This document shows positions 51,133 to 60,011 of a DNA stretch of 64,000 nt, piece after piece. Positions within the stretch are counted from its first letter, which is position 1, and every line of letters starts with the position of its first letter. The translations under genes and the position numbers were made by a program. The notes beneath the pieces are model-generated. The model did not search any database. It was not told the origin of the DNA and saw only the letters and a list, made by a program, of their open reading frames with translations. Origin of the DNA: Roseateles_E sp005503085. Its GTDB lineage: Bacteria; Pseudomonadota; Gammaproteobacteria; Burkholderiales; Burkholderiaceae_C. The stretch lies in assembly GCF_028462495.1 (NCBI RefSeq), contig NZ_JAQOWX010000008.1, positions 1 through 64,000 on the forward strand, written 5' to 3'.

Positions 51133-52101
51133 ATGCGCCTTCACCGCCGTCCCCTGCTGACCGCCGCCTTGCTGCTTGCCTTGCCGCTATCGGCCCTGGC
51201 CGAGTATCCGGACAAGCCGGTCAAGCTGATCGTGCCCTTCGCGGCGGGCGGCTCCACCGATATGGTGGCGCGCCTGCTGGCCGAGAAGATGGGGCCTTTC
51301 CTGGGCAAGACCGTGGTGGTCGAGAACCGCGGCGGTGGCGGCGGCACCCTGGGCACCGATGCGGTGGCCAAGGCCGCGCCGGACGGCTACACCATTGGCA
51401 TGGCGACGCAAAGCACCCATGGCGCCAACCCGGCCGTCTACACCAAGCTGCCCTATGACGCGGTGAAGGACTTCGCGCCGATCACCAACGTGCTGGCCGT
51501 GCCCAGCGTCTTCGTCGTCCACCCCAGCGTGCCGGCAAAGACCATGAAGGAATTCATTGCGCTGGCCAAGGCCGCGCCGGGCAAGTACAGCTTCGCCTCG
51601 CCGGGCAATGGCTCGCTGGGCCATGTGAACATCGAGCAGTTCATGGACCTGGCCGGCATCGAGTTGCTGCACATTCCCTACAAGGGCGCGGGCCAGGCCT
51701 CGACCGATGCGCTGGCCGGCGTCGTCAATGCGATGACCGACAACCTGCCCTCGACCCTGCCCCATATCAAGGCCGGCAGGCTGCGCGCACTGGCCGTGCT
51801 GGCGCCGCAGCGGGCGGCCGTGCTGCCCGAGGTGCCGACCTATAAGGAGCTGGGCTTTGCCGAGATGGCCGAGGGCGGCTGGTTCGGCCTGGTGGCACCG
51901 GCCGGCACGCCGCCGGCGGTGCTGAAGAAGCTGCACGAGGCGGCCCACAAGGCGATGCAGACGCCGGAGTTCAAGGAGAAGGCCGCTTCGATCTCCGGCA
52001 TCGCGATGGCCAACAGCCCCGAGCAGTTCGCCCTGCAGATCCGCGCCGCGCTGGACAAATATCAGCGTATCGTCACCAAGGCCAAAATCCGCCTGGACTG
52101 A
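51133..52101 (+). CDS. Bug/TctC-family periplasmic binding protein
   Basis: 322 residues from ATG 51133. Signal peptide ends at ALAE; mature start EYPDKPVKLIVPFAAGGSTD, ENRGGGGGTLGTDAVAKAAPDGYT and LLHIPYKGAGQASTDALAGVV are Bug motifs. Next gene 5 bases downstream is an N-formylglutamate amidohydrolase, so the ligand may be an N-acylated or dicarboxylic amino acid. No TctAB genes nearby. Confidence 0.9.
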   Translation: MRLHRRPLLTAALLLALPLSALAEYPDKPVKLIVPFAAGGSTDMVARLLAEKMGPFLGKTVVVENRGGGGGTLGTDAVAKAAPDGYTIGMATQSTHGANPAVYTKLPYDAVKDFAPITNVLAVPSVFVVHPSVPAKTMKEFIALAKAAPGKYSFASPGNGSLGHVNIEQFMDLAGIELLHIPYKGAGQASTDALAGVVNAMTDNLPSTLPHIKAGRLRALAVLAPQRAAVLPEVPTYKELGFAEMAEGGWFGLVAPAGTPPAVLKKLHEAAHKAMQTPEFKEKAASISGIAMANSPEQFALQIRAALDKYQRIVTKAKIRLD

Positions 52102-52106
52102 CCACG

Positions 52107-52979
52107 ATGCGCTTCACGCCCGACACCGCGTTCCGCCTGCAGCTGCCCGGGGGGCAAGACCTGCCCCCTGAGATCCCCTTGATCTGCGACTCGCCGCACA
52201 GCGGCATCGAGTACCCGGATGACTTCGACAGCTGCCTGCCGCCGCTGACATTGCGGCGCGGCGAGGACACCCATGTGGACGCCCTCTGGCAGGCCGCGCC
52301 GGCCCAGGGCGCGACGCTGCTGGCGGCGCGCTTCCCGCGCAGCTATATCGACCCGAACCGTGAGCTGGCCGACCTCGATCCGGCGCTGCTGGCCGAGCCC
52401 TGGCCCGAACCGCTGGCGCCCGGCGAGAAGACCCGGCTGGGCTATGGCCTGATCTGGCGCCAGGTGGCCAAGGACCAGCCGATCTACGCGCGCAAGCTCT
52501 CGGTGGCCGAGGTGCAGGCCCGCATCGCCAACTGCTGGAAGCCCTATCACGCGGCGCTCGACGCGGCGGTCGAGCGCGCCCATGCCCGCTTCGGCGCGGT
52601 CTGGCATCTGAACCTGCACTCGATGCCCAACAATGCCTTCGAGCGCCTGGGCCTGACGCGCAGCGATGCGCTGGCCGATTTTGTGCTGGGCGACCGCGAC
52701 GGCACGACTTGCGAGCCGGCCCTGCTGGATGTGATCGAGGCCAGCCTGCGCGGCCACGGCTATAGCGTCGCGCGCAACGATCCCTACAAGGGCGTGGCCC
52801 TGATCGGCCGCATCGGCCGGCCGGCCGAGCGCCGCCACAGCCTGCAGATCGAGATCCGCCGCCCGCTCTATATGGACGAGTTCAGCCGCGAGCGCAATGC
52901 CGGCTTCGAGCCGCTGCGGCAATGCCTGACGGCGACGCTGGCGGCGGTGGCTGCCCATGTGCGAAGCCAGCTGCGCTGA
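52107..52979 (+). CDS. N-formylglutamate amidohydrolase family protein
   Basis: 290 residues. PLICDSPHSGIEYPDDF carries the metal-binding H-S/N-G motif near the N-terminus, RSYIDPNRELADL, WHLNLHSMPN and LQIEIRRPLYMDE are the other FGase motifs. Members hydrolyse N-formyl-L-glutamate to glutamate and formate (HutG), but many act on other N-acyl amino acids. There are no hut genes in the window; coupling is to the Bug protein. Confidence 0.88.
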   Translation: MRFTPDTAFRLQLPGGQDLPPEIPLICDSPHSGIEYPDDFDSCLPPLTLRRGEDTHVDALWQAAPAQGATLLAARFPRSYIDPNRELADLDPALLAEPWPEPLAPGEKTRLGYGLIWRQVAKDQPIYARKLSVAEVQARIANCWKPYHAALDAAVERAHARFGAVWHLNLHSMPNNAFERLGLTRSDALADFVLGDRDGTTCEPALLDVIEASLRGHGYSVARNDPYKGVALIGRIGRPAERRHSLQIEIRRPLYMDEFSRERNAGFEPLRQCLTATLAAVAAHVRSQLR

Positions 52980-52993
52980 ACTGTCCCCGCCCG

Positions 52994-53026
52994 CTGTGGA
53001 CAAGTTCGTGGGCAAGCTGCCCACAG
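52994..53026. terminator. Nested hairpin between convergent genes
   Basis: CTGTGG/CCACAG (6 bp, 21 apart) encloses GGGCA-AGC-TGCCC (5-bp stem). It lies 14 bases after the amidohydrolase stop; there is no T-tract, so it may act through Rho or simply stabilise the 3' end. Confidence 0.4.
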
Positions 53027-53084
53027 TGGCGCCAAGTGATTGATTCCTAAGGGGTTTGCTTGGCCTGCTGCAATATGAGGCAGG

Positions 53085-53615
53085 TCAGGGTTGCTCGGCC
53101 AGCGCCTTCAGATTGGCCAGGCCGGCCTCGAAGTCGGGGCCGACCATGCGGTCGCCGAACAGGGCCAGCCAGCGGAATAGCGGGTTGCTGCCCATATCGC
53201 CGTTCATCACCCAGCTGATCTTCGTGCCCGAGCCGCTGGGCTCCAGGCGCAGTTCGCCCTGCGAGGTAGTGCCGAAGTCGGGGAAGAACAGCTCGTAGCC
53301 CAGGCGCTGGCCGGGCTCGGCGGTGGTGAAGGTCATGCGGCCGTCGCCCTCGCTCTTGCTCTTCCAGGCCCAGACGGCGCCGCTGCCCGATTCGGGGCCG
53401 CTGTACTCGATCTGCATCGCCGGGTCGCGCTGGTTCCAGACCGACCATTGCTTCCAGTGGCGCGGGTTGGCCACCAGCGCATAGACCTTGTCCGGTGCGG
53501 CCTGGATCTGCGCCGTGCGCGTCACGGTGAACTTGGACGACAGCAGCAGGCCACCCAGCAGCAGCACCGCGACCAGTCCGAGAATCAGCACAGCGAGTGT
53601 CTTCAGCAGTTTCAT
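53085..53615 (-). CDS. SRPBCC-fold protein with N-terminal membrane anchor
   Basis: 176 residues from ATG 53615, with GGAGA seven bases upstream. One membrane helix (KTLAVLILGLVAVLLLGGLLL), then the START/SRPBCC barrel: FTVTRTAQIQAAPDKVYALVANPRHWKQWSVW, a polyketide cyclase-like entrance, and a C-terminal helix NPLFRWLALFGDRMVGPDFEAGLANLK. It should bind a hydrophobic ligand at the membrane. Divergent from the dioxygenase gene by 88 bases. Confidence 0.82.
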   Translation of the reverse strand: MKLLKTLAVLILGLVAVLLLGGLLLSSKFTVTRTAQIQAAPDKVYALVANPRHWKQWSVWNQRDPAMQIEYSGPESGSGAVWAWKSKSEGDGRMTFTTAEPGQRLGYELFFPDFGTTSQGELRLEPSGSGTKISWVMNGDMGSNPLFRWLALFGDRMVGPDFEAGLANLKALAEQP

Positions 53616-53703
53616 GGCGATCTCCAGGCCGCTCAGCTTGCCGCCGTGCCCGGCACCTCGCAATGGGGGCAGGCCCTAAACTGCAGGCCACCAGGAGTGA
53701 TGC

Positions 53704-54552
53704 ATGCTGAGCCAAGAACAGAAATCCAGCTTTGACGAACAGGGCTTCCTGATACTGCCCCATTTCAAGAACGCCGCCCAGATCGCCGCGCTGCGCGCGC
53801 GTGCCGAGGCCCTGGTCGAGGCCTTCGACCCTGGCGAGCAGCGCGCCATCTTCACAACCCAGGAGCAGGAGCGCAACGTCGACGACTATTTCCTCGACTC
53901 CGACGACAAGATGCGCTGCTTCTTCGAGGAGGAGGCCTTCGACGCCCAGGGCCGGCTGCGTCAGGCCAAGGCCTTGTCGATCAACAAGATCGGCCATGCG
54001 ATGCATGACCTGGACCCGGTGTTCCGCGAGTTCTCCAGCGGGCCCGAGCTGGTGGCCGTGGCCCGCGATGTGGGCCTGAGCCGGCCGCAGGTCTGGCAGT
54101 CCATGTATATCTTCAAGCAGCCGGGCATAGGCGGCGAGGTGCGCTGGCATCAGGACGCCAGCTTCTTCGACAGCGATCCGATCACCGTGACGACCTTCTG
54201 GTTCGCGCTGGAGGATGCGACGCGCGACAACGGTTGCCTGTGGGCCGAGCCGGGGGGCCATCGCGGGCCTCGTGGCGTGTTGCGCGAGCGCTTTGTGCGC
54301 GAGGGCCGGCGAGCCTGGATGGAGACGCTGGACGAAACGCCCTGGCCCTCGGTCGATGCGCTGGCCGAGCCGCTGGAGGTCGAGGCCGGCGCGTTGGTGA
54401 TCTTCCATGGCCTGCTGCCGCACTACAGCGCGCCGAACCGCTCGGCGCACTCACGCCATGCCTACACCTTGCATGTGACCGATGCAGCTAGCGCCTATTC
54501 GCCGCGCAACTGGCTGCAACGCGGGCCGCAACTGCCGGTCCGGGGCTTCTGA
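53704..54552 (+). CDS. Phytanoyl-CoA dioxygenase (PhyH) family protein
   Basis: 282 residues. FDEQGFLILPHF is the PhyH N-terminus. WHQDASFF gives the H-x-D iron ligands, HGLLPHYSAPNRS the distal His, and SRHAYTLHV the Arg that binds 2-oxoglutarate. An Fe(II)/2-oxoglutarate oxygenase; size matches eukaryotic-like PHYHD1 relatives. The substrate is unknown. Confidence 0.9.
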   Translation: MLSQEQKSSFDEQGFLILPHFKNAAQIAALRARAEALVEAFDPGEQRAIFTTQEQERNVDDYFLDSDDKMRCFFEEEAFDAQGRLRQAKALSINKIGHAMHDLDPVFREFSSGPELVAVARDVGLSRPQVWQSMYIFKQPGIGGEVRWHQDASFFDSDPITVTTFWFALEDATRDNGCLWAEPGGHRGPRGVLRERFVREGRRAWMETLDETPWPSVDALAEPLEVEAGALVIFHGLLPHYSAPNRSAHSRHAYTLHVTDAASAYSPRNWLQRGPQLPVRGF

Positions 54553-54559
54553 GGATTCT

Positions 54560-55000
54560 TCAGTGAAGCAGTGAGGCAGGGCGGTCCGGATCGGAGCGCT
54601 CGCGCCAGGCTTCCTGGGTCTGCTCGCGGGCGGCCTGCAGCTGCTGGCACAGCTCGAACACGCCCAGGCCATCGGCCTCGCCGGCCACCGCTTCCGGCGT
54701 CGCGACGGTGGCCAGCGCCGGCAGGTCGGCCAGCGCGCCCAGCAGCTCGAACAGCAGTTCCAGGCCCGGCTCGCCACCGGGCTCCAGCTGGCGCGCCGCG
54801 CCAAGGCTGCGGCACAGATACCAGCAGGCGCTGGCGGCGTCGTCGCAGCGGGCATGCTCCAGCGCCAGCTGCTCAAGCGCCGCGCTGCGCTCGGCCGCCT
54901 CCTCATCGACCTCGGCCCGGCACTCATCCAGGCCTTGCCAGGCGGAGTCGTGCTCAGGCTGCACGGATTCGCCAGCTCGCTGCTTGATAAGGATCGCCAT
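54560..55000 (-). CDS. Hypothetical acidic helical protein
   Basis: 146 residues from ATG 55000; an upstream in-frame ATG at 55033 is possible. Highly acidic, Leu/Ala-rich and probably all-helical (EEAAERSAALEQLALEHARCDDAASACWYLCRSLG), with helix pairs reminiscent of tetratricopeptide-like folds, though no repeat is certain. No family recognised. Converges with the dioxygenase gene. Confidence 0.55.
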   Translation of the reverse strand: MAILIKQRAGESVQPEHDSAWQGLDECRAEVDEEAAERSAALEQLALEHARCDDAASACWYLCRSLGAARQLEPGGEPGLELLFELLGALADLPALATVATPEAVAGEADGLGVFELCQQLQAAREQTQEAWRERSDPDRPASLLH

Positions 55001-55129
55001 GACTGCAGGCCTTGAAGAAGAAACTGCTGCCAATGCTAGGCACCGGGCCGTCCCGCAGCTGTCCCTTGTTCATGGTTGTTGAGGGTTATTGGCGGCCATG
55101 GCCCCGGATTCTCGTGCATTTGTCACGGC

Positions 55130-56512
55130 TCAGCGCTTTTTGCTCGGGCGGGTCCAGCCAGCGATGCCGGCCTGTTTGCCGCGTGCCACAGCCAGCTCGC
55201 CGGCCGCCACCGGTTTGGTGATCGTGGAGCCGCCGCCTATCGTCGCGCCGGCGCCGATCTCGACCGGGGCCACCAGCACGCAGTTGCTGCCCACATGCAC
55301 ATCGGCGCCGATCACGGTGCGGTGCTTGTTGGCGCCGTCGTAATTGGCGGTGATGGAGCCGGCGCCATAGTTGACCCGCTCACCCACCGTGGCGTCGCCC
55401 AGATAGGCCAGGTGATTGGCCTTGGCGCCCTTGGCCAGGGTCGAATTCTTGACCTCGACAAAGTTGCCGATATGGACCTCGGCGCCCAGTTCGGCGCCGG
55501 GCCGCAGCCGCGCGAACGGCCCGATCAGCGCGCCTTCGCCGACCGTCACGCCCTGGGCCTCGCCGTCGATATGGGTGAACTCATGGATGCGGGCGCCGGC
55601 TGCGATGCGGGCATTGCGGATCACGCAGTTGGCGCCGATGCGCACGCCGTCGCCCAGCACGACCTGACCCTCGAAGACGCAGTTGACGTCGATCTCGACA
55701 TCTTGGCCGCAGCTCAGCGTGCCGCGCAGATCGAAACGCGCCGGGTCGGCCAGACGCACGCCTGCCTCCAGCAGCGCGCCGGCCTGCAGATGCTGGAAGC
55801 GGCGCTCCAGATCGGCCAGCTGCAAGGGGCTGTTGACGCCCAGCACCTCGGTCTCGCTGCCGGTCTTGACGCTGACCACCGGCACGCCCTCGGCCACGGC
55901 CATCGCGACGATGTCGGTCAGGTAGTACTCGCCCTGGACGTTGTCGTTTTTCAAGGCCGCGACCCAGCGCTTCAGCGCCGCCGTCGGCGCGGCCATCATG
56001 CCGGTGTAGCACTCGCGGATCTGGCGTTGCTCGGGCGTGGCGTCCTTGTGCTCGACGATGGCTTTGACGAGTTGACCCTCGCGCACGATACGGCCGTAGC
56101 CCGTCGGGTCGCTGTATTCGATGGTCAGCAGCACCAGCTTCTCGCCGCCGCAGGCCTCGACCAGCTGGCGCGTCGTCGCGGCGCTGATCAGCGGCGTGTC
56201 GCCGTTGAGTATCAGGGTGCTGCCGCTGTCGGGCAGATGCGGCACGACCTGCTGGATCGCATGGCCGGTGCCGAGCTGGGGCATCTGGCGCACAAAGGCG
56301 ATACCAGATCCGGCGGGGCCGGCCACCGCCGCCTCGACCTGCTCGGCGCCATGGCCGGTGATCACCAGGCGCTGGGCGGCGCCCAGCTCGGCCGTCGTGT
56401 CCAGCACATGCCGCAGCAGCGAGCGACCCGCCAGCTTGTGCAGGACCTTGGGCAGGGTGGACTTCATGCGGGTGCCCTTGCCCGCGGCCATGATGACCAG
56501 GTTCAATGTCAT
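55130..56512 (-). CDS. glmU: Bifunctional N-acetylglucosamine-1-phosphate uridyltransferase / glucosamine-1-phosphate acetyltransferase
   Basis: 460 residues. Uridyltransferase half: VIMAAGKGTRMKSTLPKVLH, GTGHAIQQ, LNGDTPLI. C-terminal left-handed beta-helix with hexapeptide repeats (IGANCVIRNARI, VGEGALIGPFARLRPGAELG, NYGAGSITANYDG, the acetyl-CoA site). Makes UDP-GlcNAc for peptidoglycan and LPS. Single gene with a short gap to the next. Confidence 0.97.
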   Translation of the reverse strand: MTLNLVIMAAGKGTRMKSTLPKVLHKLAGRSLLRHVLDTTAELGAAQRLVITGHGAEQVEAAVAGPAGSGIAFVRQMPQLGTGHAIQQVVPHLPDSGSTLILNGDTPLISAATTRQLVEACGGEKLVLLTIEYSDPTGYGRIVREGQLVKAIVEHKDATPEQRQIRECYTGMMAAPTAALKRWVAALKNDNVQGEYYLTDIVAMAVAEGVPVVSVKTGSETEVLGVNSPLQLADLERRFQHLQAGALLEAGVRLADPARFDLRGTLSCGQDVEIDVNCVFEGQVVLGDGVRIGANCVIRNARIAAGARIHEFTHIDGEAQGVTVGEGALIGPFARLRPGAELGAEVHIGNFVEVKNSTLAKGAKANHLAYLGDATVGERVNYGAGSITANYDGANKHRTVIGADVHVGSNCVLVAPVEIGAGATIGGGSTITKPVAAGELAVARGKQAGIAGWTRPSKKR

Positions 56513-56557
56513 AGCGATCAGCGCGGTTTCAGAAGCCGCGATTATCGACGACGCTTG

Positions 56558-57160
56558 TTACCGGATTCTTTGCACCGCGATCGCGTGGGGCTCGGGGCGG
56601 GTGTTCGGGAAGTCGCTCAGCGCGGCCTCGAACATCGCGCTGATCAGGTCGGCATCGCCCTGGGTCAGGCCGTCATTGCTGGCGCGGGCCTCGTACAGCG
56701 GCTCGCTGCTGCCGCGGTCGCGCAGCAGCAGGGCCACCTCGCGGTCATAGCGGCGGTCCACCGGATAGTGCAGCGGGTAGTAGTAGGAGCGACCCATGCG
56801 ACCATAGCGCCAGGCATTGATATTGCCGTGCCAGCGCCACCACAGCGGGTCGTCCCAGGGCGCGCGCTCCTGCGCGCTGACGCGCACGCCCAGTGCCACC
56901 AGCACATCGGCGCTCTTGGCATCGGCGGCGGGCTTGAAGCCGGCCTTCTCCAGCGCCACGCGGGCGGCATCCTCAAGCTCGGTCTGGCGCGAGCCTTCCT
57001 GCTGCTGCGAGGGCAGGCGCTCGAAGGCATAGCTGCCGGGCGCTCGGCCGGCCGGCCAGGTGCCGAAGCTGCTGACCTCGGAGCGTATCGTGTAGGGGCC
57101 GCTGCAGGCGCTCAGAGCCGCCAACGCAACAGCGCTCAACAAGAGGTGACGTCTTTGCAT
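56558..57160 (-). CDS. DUF4136-type lipoprotein
   Basis: 200 residues; lipobox LSAC with Cys19. The mature part FGTWPAGRAPGSYAFERLPSQQQ and the AR-x-ALEKAGFKPA..ADVLVALGV pattern match DUF4136 outer-membrane lipoproteins. A Trp/Tyr-rich segment (WWRWHGNINAWRYGRMGRSYYYPLHYP) is typical. Role unknown. Confidence 0.85.
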   Translation of the reverse strand: MQRRHLLLSAVALAALSACSGPYTIRSEVSSFGTWPAGRAPGSYAFERLPSQQQEGSRQTELEDAARVALEKAGFKPAADAKSADVLVALGVRVSAQERAPWDDPLWWRWHGNINAWRYGRMGRSYYYPLHYPVDRRYDREVALLLRDRGSSEPLYEARASNDGLTQGDADLISAMFEAALSDFPNTRPEPHAIAVQRIR

Positions 57161-57223
57161 GATGATTCTTGCCTCCTTGGTAAGCGCCTATTCTGAACCG
57201 CTCTTGTTAGCCGCGTGTAAAGC

Positions 57224-58168
57224 TCAGTCTTCGTCGCGGTGAAGCTTGATCACCGAGGCCGGCGTGGCCGGGCTGCCGCAGGCCTCGTCCTCGTCGAAGG
57301 CGATATCGCCGTCGGGCTCCGGCGTGCCGCTGGCCTTGATGGTTTCGAAGGGGAAGAGTTTGCGGTCCATCATGTGCGAGGGCACGATATTGCTCATCGC
57401 GGTGAACATGTTCTCGACCCGGCCCGGGAAGCGGCGGTCCCAGTCATTGAGCATGGCCTTGACCTGCACGCGCTGCAGGTTCTCCTGGCTGCCGCAGAGA
57501 TTGCAGGGAATGATGGGGAACTCGCGGTGCTCGGCCCAGCGCACCAGATCGGGCTCGCGCACATAGGCCAGCGGGCGTATCACGACATTCCTGCCGTCAT
57601 CGCTGACCAGCTTGGGCGGCATGCCCTTCATGCGGCTGCCGAAGAACATATTCAGGAACAGGGTCGTAACGATGTCGTCGCGGTGGTGGCCCAGCGCAAT
57701 CTTGGTGGCGCCGATTTCCTCCGCGACGCGGTAGAGAATGCCGCGTCGCAGCCGCGAGCACAGGCTGCAGGTGGTCTTGCCCTCGGGGATCAGGCGCTTG
57801 ACGATGGAGTAGGTGTCCTGCTCCTCGATGTGGAAATCGACGCCCCGGCTCTTCAGATAGGCCGGCAGGATCTCTTCCGGGAAGCCCGGCTGCTTCTGGT
57901 CGAGGTTGACCGCGACGATGTCGAACTTGATCGGCGCGCGCTGTTTCAGGTTGATCAGGATGTCCAGCAGCGAATAGCTATCCTTGCCGCCGGATACGCA
58001 GACCATGACCTTGTCGCCGTCTTCGATCATATTGAAGTCGGTGATGGCCTGGCCGACCTGGCGGTGCAGGCGCTTGGAGAGCTTGTTGATCTCCAGCGCC
58101 GCTTTCTTGTCGGCCGCCGTGGTGTCGGTGACCAGTTCCTCGGCGGGGGCGAACAGGGTGTCGCTCAT
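57224..58168 (-). CDS. ttcA: tRNA 2-thiocytidine biosynthesis protein TtcA
   Basis: 314 residues from ATG 58168. PP-loop ATPase motif VCVSGGKDSYSLL, the iron-sulfur/catalytic CSLCSRLRRG and CNLCGSQ pairs and ALGHHRDD. Thiolates cytidine 32 of certain tRNAs using ATP and a 4Fe-4S cluster. Lies 10 bases after folB on the same strand. Confidence 0.95.
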   Translation of the reverse strand: MSDTLFAPAEELVTDTTAADKKAALEINKLSKRLHRQVGQAITDFNMIEDGDKVMVCVSGGKDSYSLLDILINLKQRAPIKFDIVAVNLDQKQPGFPEEILPAYLKSRGVDFHIEEQDTYSIVKRLIPEGKTTCSLCSRLRRGILYRVAEEIGATKIALGHHRDDIVTTLFLNMFFGSRMKGMPPKLVSDDGRNVVIRPLAYVREPDLVRWAEHREFPIIPCNLCGSQENLQRVQVKAMLNDWDRRFPGRVENMFTAMSNIVPSHMMDRKLFPFETIKASGTPEPDGDIAFDEDEACGSPATPASVIKLHRDED

Positions 58169-58178
58169 GGCTTGTTCC

Positions 58179-58574
58179 TTACGATTGCTTGAGGCCGAAG
58201 ACCTCGACGCCGACCGCATCGCAGTCGGGGTAGACATCGGGCTTCTCGGTGGAGACGCGGGCCGCCTTGACGCGCGGATGCGCCAGCATCAGGGCCAGGA
58301 TGTCGTCGCACAGCGTTTCCTGCAGATGGATATGGCCGCGGCCGACGCGCTCGGCGATGGTGCGGCGCATGAAGTCATAGTCGACCACCTCGTGCAGCTC
58401 GTCGGCGGTAGGCGTCGACTGGGCCAGCGGGATGTAGAGATCGACATTGATCAGCACGCGCTGCTCGCCCTTCTTCTCGAAGTCGTGCACGCCGATATTG
58501 ATCCAGACCTCGTAGTCGCGCAGGAACAGGCGGCGGCAGTCGAGCAGGGCCGGGTGGGCAAGAGGGCTGTGCAT
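58179..58574 (-). CDS. folB: Dihydroneopterin aldolase (FolB) family
   Basis: 131 residues. LRDYEVWINIGVHDFEKKGEQRVLINVDLY is the FolB N-terminus with the pterin-binding Glu region; STEKPDVYPDCDAVGVEVF carries the catalytic Lys. Folate biosynthesis. It lies one base after the pteridine-reductase-like SDR, supporting a pterin pathway pair. Confidence 0.9.
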   Translation of the reverse strand: MHSPLAHPALLDCRRLFLRDYEVWINIGVHDFEKKGEQRVLINVDLYIPLAQSTPTADELHEVVDYDFMRRTIAERVGRGHIHLQETLCDDILALMLAHPRVKAARVSTEKPDVYPDCDAVGVEVFGLKQS

Positions 58575-58575
58575 A

Positions 58576-59358
58576 TCAGAGGCCTTGTTCGGTCTTGGGG
58601 GTCAGGAACATCACGTCGCGCGCCTGGGCCGCCAGGTGCTGGCCGCCATCGACCAGCAAGGTGGTACCAGTGATGGCCGGCGATTCCAGCAGAAAGCGCA
58701 CGCTGCGCGCGATGTCGTTGGGGGTGGAGGAGTAGTGCAACGGCGTCAGCCGGTGGGCGGCGCTGAACTCGGCCTCGTTCAGCGGGCCCGAGGCCAGCGT
58801 CACGCCGGGTGCGACGCCGCAGACCCGCAACTGCGGCGCCAGCGCCTGGGCCAGCAAGGTGTTGCAGGCCTCCAGCGCGGCCTTGGACAGGGTGTAGGAC
58901 AGATAGTCGGGATTCGGGTTCCAGAGCTTCTGGTCCAGCACATTGACGACGCAGGCCTGGCTCTGCTGGGCGGCGGCCTGGCGATGCAGCGCGCGTGCCA
59001 GCACGATGGCCGGCGCGGTATTGGCGCGCCAGTGCGCGTCCATGCGGGCATAGCCGAAGCTCTCGACGTCGTCATACTCGAACAGCGAGGCGTTGTTGAC
59101 GACGGCATCGAGCCGGCCGAAGTGGGCGACGACGGCCGGCAGCAAGGCCTCGCACTCAGTTTCGACGGCCAGATCGGCGGCAAAGGCCTGAGCCCGGACG
59201 CCACGCTCGCGCAGCTCGCCCACCAGGGCCATGGCCTCGTTGGCCGAGCTGCGGTAGTGCACGGCCACGCCATAGCCGGCGCCGGCCAGTTCCAGGGCCA
59301 TCGCGCGCCCGAGACGGCGGGCGCCGCCGGTGATCAGGACGACAGGGGAGGTGCTCAT
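58576..59358 (-). CDS. SDR-family oxidoreductase, pteridine-reductase/FolM-like
   Basis: 260 residues. LITGGARRLGRAMALEL (TGxxRR variant characteristic of pteridine reductases), DLAVETECE, NNASLFEYD and YTLSKAAL (Tyr-x3-Lys). The Arg-rich glycine motif and the neighbour folB point to dihydropteridine or dihydrofolate-type substrates with NADPH. Symbol folM is likely but not certain. Confidence 0.88.
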   Translation of the reverse strand: MSTSPVVLITGGARRLGRAMALELAGAGYGVAVHYRSSANEAMALVGELRERGVRAQAFAADLAVETECEALLPAVVAHFGRLDAVVNNASLFEYDDVESFGYARMDAHWRANTAPAIVLARALHRQAAAQQSQACVVNVLDQKLWNPNPDYLSYTLSKAALEACNTLLAQALAPQLRVCGVAPGVTLASGPLNEAEFSAAHRLTPLHYSSTPNDIARSVRFLLESPAITGTTLLVDGGQHLAAQARDVMFLTPKTEQGL

Positions 59359-59407
59359 AGAGACATGCAGGCGGACTTGTGGCCAGGGCGGCCAGCCAGC
59401 GATTATC

Positions 59408-60010
59408 TCAGCTGCGCCAGCGCCGCCAGGCCCGCCAGCCCAGCAGCAGGGCCAGCACGGCCAGATAGATCAGCGGTTCGGTGAAATTGTTCTTGCCGGC
59501 GCGCAGCCACAGAAAGTGCGCGACCGCCACCAGGCTCAGCAAATAGATGGCCTTGTGCAGCAGCTGCCAGCGCTTGGCGCCCAGCGCCTTGATCGCGCGG
59601 TTGAACGAGGTCAGCGCCAGCGGCAGCATCAGCAGCCAGGTCGTGAAACCCAGCAGTATGAAGGGCCTCTTGGCGATGTCGCGGGCGATCTCGCCCAGAT
59701 CCAGGCCCTGGTCCAGCCAGCCATAGGCCAGCAGATGCAGGCTGGCATAGAAGAAGGCGAACAGGCCCAGCATGCGCCGAAAGCGCGCCAGCGCCGGCTG
59801 GCCGCTGATTACCCGCAGCGGCGTGATCGCCAGCGTGATGCAGATGAAGCGCAGCGCCCAGTCGCCCAGGCCGCGTATCAGCGCCTCGGCTGGGTTCGCG
59901 CCCAGGGTGTTGGCGATGGCGCCCCACAGCAGGTCGGCGAAGGGAAGCAGGCAGAGCAGGAACAGCAGGGGCTTGGCTGCAGGGTGCAGCCACCAGGAAC
60001 GTCGCACCAC
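59408..60010 (-). CDS. msrQ: Heme-binding membrane subunit MsrQ
   Basis: 200 residues, six membrane helices of the ferric-reductase-like domain: W-x-HPAAKPLLFLLCLLPF, LRFICITLAITPLR, RRMLGLFAFFYASLHLLAY (heme His) and LHKAIYLLSLVAVAHFLW (heme His). Passes electrons from the quinone pool to MsrP for methionine sulfoxide repair in the periplasm. Follows msrP by one base. Confidence 0.95.
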   Translation of the reverse strand: MVRRSWWLHPAAKPLLFLLCLLPFADLLWGAIANTLGANPAEALIRGLGDWALRFICITLAITPLRVISGQPALARFRRMLGLFAFFYASLHLLAYGWLDQGLDLGEIARDIAKRPFILLGFTTWLLMLPLALTSFNRAIKALGAKRWQLLHKAIYLLSLVAVAHFLWLRAGKNNFTEPLIYLAVLALLLGWRAWRRWRS

Positions 60011-60011
60011 G

